DNA of 5,434 nucleotides, from contig CAVKYO010000002.1 of assembly GCA_963660495.1 (NCBI GenBank), positions 1-5,434 on the forward strand. Reading direction: 5' to 3'. Shown piece by piece: positions 1 through 4,727 of the stretch; position 1 is the stretch's first letter; every line of letters starts with the position of its first letter. The stretch comes from CAG-877 sp963660495 (GTDB lineage: Bacteria; Bacillota_I; Bacilli_A; RF39; UBA660). Below the pieces are notes generated by a model. It saw nothing but the letters and a program-made list of their open reading frames with translations. It was not told where the DNA came from and searched no databases. A program made the translations under genes and the position numbers.

Positions 1-171
1 AGCACTATCTTTTCGGCCTGAATAAGTACTACCAAAATATTTGCAAGACTCTTCCATTATTTTAAATGGCGTTTCATTAACGATGTATCTAACATCATCT
101 TCATAAACTAAACTACTTTCTTCTTCATTTGGAACAATAGCTAATGTTCCCTTACTAAATTCATATTTCAT
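1..171 (-). CDS. comK: ComK-family competence transcription factor, N-terminal part (truncated by window edge)
   Basis: The minus-strand frame from the ATG at 171 is open for 57 codons to the window edge, so the C-terminal two thirds or so are missing. ComK is the DNA-binding master activator of DNA-uptake genes in Bacillus and relatives. It binds paired AT-boxes (AAAA-N5-TTTT). The identification rests on residues 35-54, especially SCKYFGSTYSGRK at 42-54. I recall B. subtilis ComK having the closely similar SCRFFGSSYAGRK after a 'MKPLQIV' stretch, and here the preceding stretch is ETPFKIM. The N-terminus is about ten residues shorter than that of B. subtilis. A strong Shine-Dalgarno (AGGGGGA, about 176-182) lies a few bases before the ATG, which fixes this start. 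The gene is codirectional with dnaN but separated from it by a terminator, so it is probably its own transcription unit. Family assignment is fairly firm. Whether the protein is full length or drives competence cannot be seen here. Confidence 0.8.
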   Translation of the reverse strand, partial: MKYEFSKGTLAIVPNEEESSLVYEDDVRYIVNETPFKIMEESCKYFGSTYSGRKDSA

Positions 172-188
172 ATTATTTCCCCCTATAG

Positions 189-232
189 AAAACGTACTTT
201 TTGCGTTTTCATACAAAATATAACAAATTTTT
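189..232 (-). promoter_or_regulatory. Candidate ComK-box pair in the comK leader
   Basis: A perfect AT-box, AAAACGTACTTTT, lies at 189-201. Exactly 18 bp further, at 220-232, ATAACAAATTTTT matches AAAA-N5-TTTT at 7 of 8 defined positions. ComK sites are known to consist of two AT-boxes 8, 18 or 31 bp apart, so this fits the two-helical-turn class. In DNA this AT-rich, AT-boxes also arise by chance. The pair lies downstream of the best -35 rather than upstream, which is not the usual activating layout. Confidence 0.4.
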
Positions 233-239
233 TTGTCAA
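211..239 (-). promoter_or_regulatory. Weak candidate promoter for comK
   Basis: On the minus strand a consensus -35, TTGACA (234-239), is followed after 17 bp by a poor -10, TTGTAT (211-216). An alternative -10, TATATT at 217-222, is only 11 bp from the -35 and too close. A weak -10 would fit a gene needing an activator, but this is only a reading of motifs. Confidence 0.35.
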
Positions 240-260
240 ATTTTGTCGAAAAATGTAGAA

Positions 261-294
261 CAAACAAAAAATAGAAGAAAATTATCTTCTATTT
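261..294 (-). terminator. Rho-independent terminator after dnaN
   Basis: Bases 269-278 and 285-294 form a perfect 10-bp inverted repeat (core AGAAGA/TCTTCT) with a 6-base loop at 279-284. Read on the minus strand, the 3' arm runs into a T-rich tract ending around 264. It starts about 33 bases after the dnaN stop and would separate dnaN from comK. The stem is AT-rich, so its strength is uncertain. Confidence 0.7.
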
Positions 295-326
295 ATATTA
301 TTATCAAAAAAATTAAATATCCTAAA

Positions 327-1454
327 CTAATATGTACGAATTGGTAAAACTAATTGAGTAAGACTTGTATCTTCTGAAGATTTAATTAATATTGGCTTAA
401 TTTCACCAACAAAATGAATATCAACAGTTTCAGTAGAAAAACTTTTTAAAGCTTCCATCATATATTTTGCACTAAATGAAATTTTAATATTTTCATCATT
501 ATTCTTAGTTATCGACATTTTCTCCTCAACTCTACCAATTTCTGCAGAACTACTTCTCAAAATCAAATACTCATCAGTAGTCTCTAAAGTAACTATATTT
601 TTTTCTTTATCACTTGTTAATATACTAACGCGATCAATCACATCATAAAAATCATTAAGTTTAGTAGTGATAACTAATAATGAATCATCAGGTAACAAAT
701 TGGATGTATTAGGATAAGTACCAGAAATTAATCGAGATTCAAATTTCAAATTATTATTTTTAAATAAAATTTTGTTATTGAATATATGTATTTCAATAAT
801 ATCATCATCATCACCTAATATTTTACTAAATTCAACAATATTTTTACTAGGAATAACAATATTATAGTTTTCCTCACTTGCTTTATCTAATTTAACTATT
901 TTTCTTGCTAAACGATAAGAATCTGTGGAATTACATTCTAATATATCACCTACTATATTAAAATTAATACCAGTTAATACTAATTTACCCTCTTCACTAG
1001 AAGAAGCAAAAGCTGTTTGATTAACAATGTTTTTAAATATACCAGCATTAATACTAATTTTCTTTTTACTTTCTTCTAAACCAATATTAGGATATTCAGT
1101 TTCACTAATACCATTTAAATTAAATTCACTATTTTCAGTGTAAATTAATATTTTTAATTCATCAACAACTTCAATATTAATATATTTATCCGGTAATTTT
1201 CTCACAATATCAAGAATATACTTACCCTGAATAATAATACTACCCTCATTTTCTATCTTAAAATCACTTTCATTAGTACAATCTATAATAGTTTGAATAG
1301 TAATATCATTATCGCTAGCAGTTAAAGTTAGTTTTTTCTTTTTTAATTCAAATTTAACTCCTGCCAAAACAGGTATTAAATTTTTTGTAGAAATAGCTTT
1401 TGAAACTTTATTCAAAGCATCTAATAATAAATCTTTTTTTATTGTAAATTTCAT
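327..1454 (-). CDS. dnaN: DNA polymerase III subunit beta (sliding clamp)
   Basis: DnaN forms the ring-shaped homodimer that encircles DNA and tethers the replicative polymerase, and also serves ligase, MutS/MutL and Hda/YabA-type partners. The product is 375 aa, normal for the family, and begins MKFTIKKDLLLDAL like other clamps. Three repeated clamp domains fit the length (about 1-125, 126-250, 251-375). Recognisable conserved pieces are TDSYRLA (177-183), RLISGTYPN (241-249) and the C-terminal QLVLPIRTY (367-375), which contributes to the partner-binding pocket. The frame is open for 33 codons upstream, to 1553. The start at 1454 is preferred because the family begins here, AAGGA lies 8 bases upstream, and the longer form would cover noncoding DNA with a DnaA-box match. 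The stop is TAG. It follows dnaA on the same strand after 133 bp with no clear terminator, so some cotranscription with dnaA is likely. Confidence 0.97.
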   Translation of the reverse strand: MKFTIKKDLLLDALNKVSKAISTKNLIPVLAGVKFELKKKKLTLTASDNDITIQTIIDCTNESDFKIENEGSIIIQGKYILDIVRKLPDKYINIEVVDELKILIYTENSEFNLNGISETEYPNIGLEESKKKISINAGIFKNIVNQTAFASSSEEGKLVLTGINFNIVGDILECNSTDSYRLARKIVKLDKASEENYNIVIPSKNIVEFSKILGDDDDIIEIHIFNNKILFKNNNLKFESRLISGTYPNTSNLLPDDSLLVITTKLNDFYDVIDRVSILTSDKEKNIVTLETTDEYLILRSSSAEIGRVEEKMSITKNNDENIKISFSAKYMMEALKSFSTETVDIHFVGEIKPILIKSSEDTSLTQLVLPIRTY

Positions 1455-1482
1455 ATATATATTCCTTCTTTCTTTTATATTA

Positions 1483-1511
1483 TTTATATTATTAATGTGG
1501 AAAAAGTTGAA
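1483..1511 (-). promoter_or_regulatory. Weak candidate dnaN promoter overlapping a DnaA-box match
   Basis: On the minus strand TTCAAC (1506-1511) and TATAAA (1483-1488) are 17 bp apart and about 30 bp upstream of the dnaN start. The -35 matches the consensus at only three positions. The DnaA-box-like TTTTCCACA (1496-1504) lies in the spacer, so DnaA binding could interfere with transcription if this promoter is real. Confidence 0.3.
1496..1504 (-). promoter_or_regulatory. DnaA box, one mismatch (TTTTCCACA)
   Basis: The minus strand reads TTTTCCACA, one mismatch (position 3) from TTATCCACA. It lies about 42 bp upstream of the dnaN start and beside the AT-rich triplet tract. Confidence 0.55.
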
Positions 1512-1558
1512 AACTCTGATTTTACTAATATTTATCGTGTTTTTTATTAACATTTATT

Positions 1559-1567
1559 TGTGGATAA
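1559..1567 (-). promoter_or_regulatory. DnaA box, perfect (TTATCCACA)
   Basis: The minus strand reads TTATCCACA exactly, just past the dnaA stop codon. It is the only perfect box on this side of dnaA and supports an origin component between dnaA and dnaN. Confidence 0.85.
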
Positions 1568-1587
1568 AATTAAATTTAATAGAAGTT

Positions 1588-2955
1588 TTACACAATTCCT
1601 ATATCCTTTTTTAACTTTTCTATTATATTAGCCAAGTCTTTATTGATTTTTATTTCATTTTCTATTTTTTCCACGGAATGCATAACAGTAGAATGATCTT
1701 TTCCCCCAAATTCTGTTCCTATCTTAGGAAAAGACTCATTTGTCATATTCCTACAGAGGTACATAGCAATTTGCCTAGGAAAAGATATATTTGAACTTCG
1801 TTTTTTACTTCTGATATCTTCAACGGATATTTGAAAATACTCAGATACTATTTTTTGAATTCTCTGAATATCATTTTTTTCACTCATTCCTTTATTTATA
1901 AAGTCTTTGAGGGCTTCAATTGCTAAATCAAGAGTAATATTAACGCCACCCATAATTGTAGAATAAGCAATAATTCTTGTTATAGAACCTTCTAATTGTC
2001 TTACATCAGTGCCAATATTTGAAGCTATATATTCAATAACTTCTTCAGAAATTTCTTTTTCAAAGTTGCCAGCAATTATCTTTTTCTTTAAAATTTGCAT
2101 TCGTAAAGAAAAGTCAGGTGGAAAAATATTAACTGTTAATCCCCAACAAAACCTAGTTCTCAATCTATCTTCTAATAATTTTAAATCGTCGGGAGAACGA
2201 TCTGAAGAAATTATTATTTGTTTACTATCATTATATAATGAATTAAATGTATGAAAAAATTCTTGTTGTGTCTTAGTAGCTCCACCTAAAAATTGAATAT
2301 CATCAATTATAAGAACATCAATGTTCCTATATTTATTCTTAAAAAAGTCCACATAATTAAAGTTAGTTCCTGAATCATCCTTCTTATTCAATTTAATAAA
2401 GTCCTGAGTAAATTGATCAGAAGTAACATATAGGACCTTCTTATTACTATTTTCTAAAATGAAGTTACCAATAGCATGCATCAGATGAGTTTTTCCTAGT
2501 CCACTATTTCCATATATAAACAATGGATTGTACATTTTACCAGGATTTTCCGCGACTGACAATGCAGCAGCATGTGCAAATTTGTTACTATTCCCTACTA
2601 TAAAATTTTCAAAAGTATACTTAGTATTAAGATTAGAATGAACTTTATTATTAGATATCTCCTCTACTACTTCCTCTACTTCAACTGTTTTTGGTATTAC
2701 TTCCTCTATTTCTTCTTTTAAAATCAGTACTAATTCAAAGTTAGTTCCAGTGATATCATTTAAAGTTTTCGTAATTAAATCAGCATAATTATCTATTAAG
2801 TGTTTTTTATGTATAGGCATTGGAACAATTATATAGGCTTTACCATTTTCTAATTTATGTAACTGTGTATCAGCAAACCAAGTGGTAAAAGATAAAGAAG
2901 TTAGTTCATCTTTTATTTGACCTAAGAACTTGGTCCATAAAATATCGACATTCAT
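1588..2955 (-). CDS. dnaA: Chromosomal replication initiator DnaA
   Basis: DnaA is the AAA+ ATPase that binds 9-bp DnaA boxes, oligomerises, opens the origin and loads the helicase. It also acts as a transcription regulator. The 455-aa product has all four domains. Domain I is about residues 1-80. Domain II is a short acidic linker, about 81-112, rich in Glu and Val. Domain III is the AAA+ module with Walker A GNSGLGKT (149-156), Walker B LIIDDIQ (215-221), an SSD sensor I segment (250-252), the arginine-finger region RLRTRF (264-269) and sensor II GTDVRQLEG (315-323). Domain IV has a basic segment starting RSKKR (382) and the DnaA signature GGKDHSTVMHSVEKI (417-431). The frame continues 61 codons upstream to 3138, but the family starts at MNVDILW. 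GGGGAG lies 8 bases before the ATG at 2955, and the longer form would translate the DnaA-box region. No clear promoter was found in the leader. Confidence 0.98.
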   Translation of the reverse strand: MNVDILWTKFLGQIKDELTSLSFTTWFADTQLHKLENGKAYIIVPMPIHKKHLIDNYADLITKTLNDITGTNFELVLILKEEIEEVIPKTVEVEEVVEEISNNKVHSNLNTKYTFENFIVGNSNKFAHAAALSVAENPGKMYNPLFIYGNSGLGKTHLMHAIGNFILENSNKKVLYVTSDQFTQDFIKLNKKDDSGTNFNYVDFFKNKYRNIDVLIIDDIQFLGGATKTQQEFFHTFNSLYNDSKQIIISSDRSPDDLKLLEDRLRTRFCWGLTVNIFPPDFSLRMQILKKKIIAGNFEKEISEEVIEYIASNIGTDVRQLEGSITRIIAYSTIMGGVNITLDLAIEALKDFINKGMSEKNDIQRIQKIVSEYFQISVEDIRSKKRSSNISFPRQIAMYLCRNMTNESFPKIGTEFGGKDHSTVMHSVEKIENEIKINKDLANIIEKLKKDIGIV

Positions 2956-3005
2956 TCTACCATCTCCCCACAAGATAAATAAACTACGATTAGTGTACAT
3001 TAAAT

Positions 3006-3014
3006 TGTGAAAAA
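3006..3014 (-). promoter_or_regulatory. DnaA box, one mismatch (TTTTTCACA)
   Basis: The minus strand reads TTTTTCACA, differing from TTATNCACA only at position 3. It is about 51 bp upstream of the dnaA start codon, where it could take part in autoregulation of dnaA. Confidence 0.4.
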
Positions 3015-3063
3015 AATAAACAATTTTATTGTAAAATTTTTTTTCAACAATATTTCCACAATT

Positions 3064-3072
3064 TTTTGCACA
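3064..3072 (+). promoter_or_regulatory. DnaA box, one mismatch (TTTTGCACA)
   Basis: The plus strand reads TTTTGCACA, differing from TTATNCACA only at position 3. A weaker site, ATTTCCACA (two mismatches), lies just left at 3052-3060. Confidence 0.4.
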
Positions 3073-3106
3073 AATAAAACCATTAATATATAAGGCAAAA
3101 ATGGAC

Positions 3107-3124
3107 TTATCCACATTTTCCACA
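3107..3124 (+). promoter_or_regulatory. Two abutting DnaA boxes (perfect plus one mismatch)
   Basis: TTATCCACA (3107-3115) is followed with no gap by TTTTCCACA (3116-3124) in the same orientation. The first is a perfect box. A direct 9-bp tandem places two DnaA protomers on adjacent sites, possibly as a high-affinity anchor for a filament. Confidence 0.8.
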
Positions 3125-3151
3125 AATTTTAAATTCACAAGTTATAAAAAT

Positions 3152-3173
3152 ATTTCCACATACATGTGGATAT
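3152..3173. repeat. Convergent DnaA boxes forming a hyphenated palindrome
   Basis: ATTTCCACA on plus (3152-3160, two mismatches) faces ATATCCACA on minus (3165-3173, one mismatch) across 4 bp. The core TCCACAT-AC-ATGTGGA (3155-3170) is a perfect 7-bp inverted repeat with a 2-bp centre. It is best read as a pair of oppositely oriented DnaA sites. A different palindrome-binding protein cannot be excluded. Confidence 0.6.
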
Positions 3174-3212
3174 TGTTTAAAAAATTAAAAAAAGTAAAAA
3201 ATACAATTTTAA

Positions 3213-3242
3213 TTGACAAAACTATACTTATATTATTATAAT
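3213..3242 (+). promoter_or_regulatory. Strong promoter of rpmH
   Basis: TTGACA (3213-3218) and TATAAT (3237-3242) are both perfect sigma-70/SigA hexamers, with an 18-bp spacer. Transcription would start near 3249, giving a leader of about 24 bases that carries the rpmH ribosome-binding site. This is the best promoter in the window and is likely to drive rpmH and, by read-through, the rnpA-yidC-jag genes. Confidence 0.88.
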
Positions 3243-3259
3243 AATGTAGATTTATGTCT

Positions 3260-3264
3260 GGAGG
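3260..3264 (+). promoter_or_regulatory. Strong Shine-Dalgarno deciding the rpmH start
   Basis: GGAGG, followed by TGG, lies 8 bases before the ATG at 3273. The frame is open upstream to 3213, but that part lies over the promoter, so this site fixes the start. Confidence 0.85.
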
Positions 3265-3272
3265 TGGAGCAA

Positions 3273-3395
3273 ATGAAAAGAACATATCAACCAAACAATC
3301 GCAAAAAAGCTAAAAAATTAGGTTTCTTTGCACGTAAAAAAACAAATATTTTAAATCGTCGTCGTCGCAAAGGGCGTAAACTACTTTGCAAATAA
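3273..3395 (+). CDS. rpmH: 50S ribosomal protein L34 (short form)
   Basis: L34 is a small basic protein of the large ribosomal subunit, and its gene is the usual neighbour of rnpA at Firmicute origins. The product is 40 aa and starts MKRTYQPNNRKKAKK, nearly the family consensus. It keeps the RRRRKGRK block (29-36). The usual length is about 44 aa. Compared with the B. subtilis sequence as I recall it, about four residues are missing between GF (17-18) and RRRR, where most L34 proteins have a Met-x-Thr-x-x-Gly-Arg-x-x-Leu segment. Here the stretch is FARKKTNILN. The C-terminus, LLCK, is also unusual. The Arg run uses CGT/CGC whereas the genes after it mostly use AGA, consistent with high expression. 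The start follows from family fit, the strong Shine-Dalgarno and the promoter just upstream. Confidence 0.95.
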   Translation: MKRTYQPNNRKKAKKLGFFARKKTNILNRRRRKGRKLLCK

Positions 3396-3423
3396 GCCGC
3401 TGCCTAAACGTCAGTGGTTTTTT
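3394..3423 (+). terminator. Hairpin terminator/attenuator between rpmH and rnpA
   Basis: Bases 3394-3402 pair with 3412-3420 (core CCGCTG with CAGTGG, one G-T pair inside, plus a G-T and two A-T pairs at the base) around a 9-base loop. A T6 run at 3418-3423 follows. The hairpin begins in the rpmH stop codon. No good promoter is seen between it and rnpA, so it is probably leaky and sets a high L34 to RnpA ratio. Confidence 0.85.
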
Positions 3424-3451
3424 ACTATAAAAAATAAAGTAGGTGAAATAG

Positions 3452-3811
3452 ATGAAAAAAAAATATATCGTAAAAAATGCTAGAGATTTTGAAAATATTA
3501 TAAAAACTGGCAAAAGAATAAAAAATAAAAGTTTTATTATATATTATAAGGAAAATTCTTTACCATATAACAGATATGGAATATCAGTAGGTAAAAAGTT
3601 AGGAAATGCAGTTTATCGTAACAAATATAAGCGAAAAATAAGAGCAATTGTCGATAATTACAAAAAAAACTATATAAATCATAAAGATTATATTATAATA
3701 TTAAGAGGAAGTGCAAAAGACAAACTATATAAAGAACTAGAAGAAGATTACATTTCACTAATAAACAGTATTGGAAAGGACACATATAATGAAGCTAAAA
3801 CAAAAAAATAA
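3452..3811 (+). CDS. rnpA: Ribonuclease P protein component
   Basis: RnpA is the basic protein cofactor of the RNase P ribozyme, which removes 5' leaders from pre-tRNAs. The 119-aa product matches the family in length and charge. The family signature is clear: GKKLGNAV (47-54) followed by the RNR motif RNKYKRKIR (56-64), and a C-terminal hydrophobic-basic stretch DYIIILRGSAK (79-89). AGGTGA is well spaced before the ATG. The gene lies 56 bp after rpmH, behind the hairpin, and its last 23 bases overlap the start of yidC. This suggests coupled translation. The C-terminal tail (KTKK) is encoded within that overlap. Confidence 0.96.
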   Translation: MKKKYIVKNARDFENIIKTGKRIKNKSFIIYYKENSLPYNRYGISVGKKLGNAVYRNKYKRKIRAIVDNYKKNYINHKDYIIILRGSAKDKLYKELEEDYISLINSIGKDTYNEAKTKK

Positions 3812-4727
3812 ATTAAAGTTAATTATAGTATTAGTACTATTATTAATAACAACAGGCTGTACGACAACATTAACAGATAAAGATAATAAACCAGTTAAAA
3901 ATGAAGTCACTGGTCAAAACTTGACTAAAAACATAATTTGTCAGCCAACAAATAAAGAAACAATAAAGATTTACAAAGAAAATGGAGTAAAAGTTGATAA
4001 ATTACCAAAATGTGAAAACTTTAAAATAACATCTGGTAAATATGAAGGATTATGGACAAGTTTATTTGTAAAACCTTTAGCATTCGTACTAATATTCTTT
4101 GGAAAGAACGTTGGTAATTATGCAGTATCATTAATAATATTAACATTAATAATAAGATTACTAGCATATCCAGTTACTAAAAAGACAGCATTACAGTCAG
4201 AGTTAATAAAAAAAGCCCAGCCAGAACTTGATAGACTAAAGAATAAGTATAAAAACAAAACAGATCAAGAATCAATGATGAAACAGCAACAAGAAATGAT
4301 GATGATTTACAAAAAACATAATATAAATCCATTATCAGGATGTCTATTCTCATTTTTACAATTACCATTATTTATAGCTTTCTTCGAAGCTGTACAAAGA
4401 ACACCAGCCATTTTTGAAGATAAATTCTTAACATTACAATTAGGAACAACACCTTCAGTAGGAATATTTACTAGCAACTGGCTAGCATATGCAATTATAA
4501 TATTATTAATAGGTGGAAGTACATATTACTCATTAAAAATGAATTCAACAGCAAATATGACTGATCCTACAATGAAAATGATGCCTACAATGATGACTGT
4601 AATGTTAGTATTAACAGGTATCTTCATGCCATCAGGATTAGGAATATACTGGGTAACATCAAATATATTTACCATAGTTCAAAATATTATTGTTAAAAGG
4701 AGTAAAGAAGTAAATGGAAAAGCATAG
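3789..4727 (+). CDS. yidC: YidC/Oxa1/SpoIIIJ-type membrane protein insertase (lipoprotein)
   Basis: The protein inserts and folds membrane proteins, alone or with SecYEG. The 312-aa product has a basic N-terminus, a hydrophobic signal segment (about 10-20) and a lipobox-like ITTGC with lipidated Cys24, typical of Gram-positive YidC. Transmembrane segments follow at about 110-129, 183-202, 231-247, 266-282 and 284-301. The conserved groove arginine is R123 (LIIRLLAYPV). The charged cytoplasmic hairpin is about 130-180, and GIYWVTSNIF (285-294) is a family motif. GGAAAGGA lies 8 bases before the ATG at 3789, which is preferred over an in-frame TTG at 3771 that overlaps this Shine-Dalgarno. The start overlaps rnpA by 23 bases and the end overlaps jag by 14. 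The region between Cys24 and the first membrane segment is longer than I recall for B. subtilis SpoIIIJ and contains Cys51 and Cys75. Confidence 0.95.
   Translation: MKLKQKNKLKLIIVLVLLLITTGCTTTLTDKDNKPVKNEVTGQNLTKNIICQPTNKETIKIYKENGVKVDKLPKCENFKITSGKYEGLWTSLFVKPLAFVLIFFGKNVGNYAVSLIILTLIIRLLAYPVTKKTALQSELIKKAQPELDRLKNKYKNKTDQESMMKQQQEMMMIYKKHNINPLSGCLFSFLQLPLFIAFFEAVQRTPAIFEDKFLTLQLGTTPSVGIFTSNWLAYAIIILLIGGSTYYSLKMNSTANMTDPTMKMMPTMMTVMLVLTGIFMPSGLGIYWVTSNIFTIVQNIIVKRSKEVNGKA

Larger units (their letters stand above)
1455..1587. other. dnaA-dnaN intergenic origin part (incC-like) with AT-rich tract
   Basis: This 133-bp gap holds a perfect DnaA box (1559-1567) and a one-mismatch box (1496-1504), both reading on the minus strand. 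Directly 3' of the latter on that strand, bases 1494-1473 are a nearly pure A/T tract in which most successive triplets fit the DnaA-trio form 5'-[T/A]A[G/A]-3' (TAA, TAA, TAT, AAA, TAA, TAT, AAA). In B. subtilis the equivalent gap contains the unwinding element of a two-part origin. The layout here agrees, but the unwinding site itself is inference. Confidence 0.55.
2956..3212. other. oriC: Origin of replication oriC, main DnaA-box region upstream of dnaA
   Basis: There is no gene between the dnaA start and the rpmH promoter. The stretch holds a perfect DnaA box (3107-3115), one-mismatch boxes at 3006-3014 (minus), 3064-3072, 3116-3124 and 3165-3173 (minus), and two-mismatch boxes at 3052-3060 and 3152-3160. 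A 39-bp A/T tract with a single G and a single C lies at about 3176-3214 and could be an unwinding region. A 7-bp inverted repeat (AATTTTA-TTG-TAAAATT, 3022-3038) lies in the dnaA leader. The genes diverge from this region. Together with the dnaA-dnaN gap it resembles the two-part B. subtilis origin. Function is inferred from position and motifs. Confidence 0.85.

Noticed and set aside
1455..1553. N-terminal extension of dnaN by 33 codons to the upstream ATG
   Set aside because: The clamp family starts at MKFTI, a Shine-Dalgarno precedes 1454, and the extension covers a DnaA-box match and AT-rich noncoding sequence.
2009..2254. 81-codon plus-strand open frame inside dnaA
   Set aside because: It is antisense to the conserved AAA+ domain, has no recognisable product and no convincing start signals.
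3022..3038. AATTTTA-TTG-TAAAATT inverted repeat as a terminator or riboswitch in the dnaA leader
   Set aside because: The stem is all A/T with a 3-base loop, and no structured conserved leader is recognisable. It is kept only as a note under oriC.
3021..3130. Promoter for dnaA
   Set aside because: Several loose hexamers exist (such as TTTACA and TTGTTT on the minus strand), but none pairs with a convincing -10 at 16-18 bp, so no specific promoter is called.
2956..3138. N-terminal extension of dnaA by 61 codons
   Set aside because: Domain I of DnaA begins at MNVDILW with GGGGAG upstream. The extension would translate the oriC box cluster and has no family similarity.
3213..3272. N-terminal extension of rpmH by 20 codons
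   Set aside because: It lies over the -35/-10 promoter, and L34 starts at MKRTYQP right after a strong Shine-Dalgarno.
3310..3513. 67-codon minus-strand open frame across rpmH and rnpA
   Set aside because: It is antisense to two well-supported genes and to the terminator, and its Phe-rich composition is what A-rich coding DNA gives on the other strand.
3771..3788. Alternative TTG start of yidC
   Set aside because: The TTG overlaps the GGAAAGGA Shine-Dalgarno that is correctly spaced for the ATG at 3789, which also gives a normal lipoprotein signal peptide.
4177..4368. 63-codon minus-strand open frame inside yidC
   Set aside because: It is a shadow of the YidC cytoplasmic hairpin and second membrane segment, with no family match I recognise.
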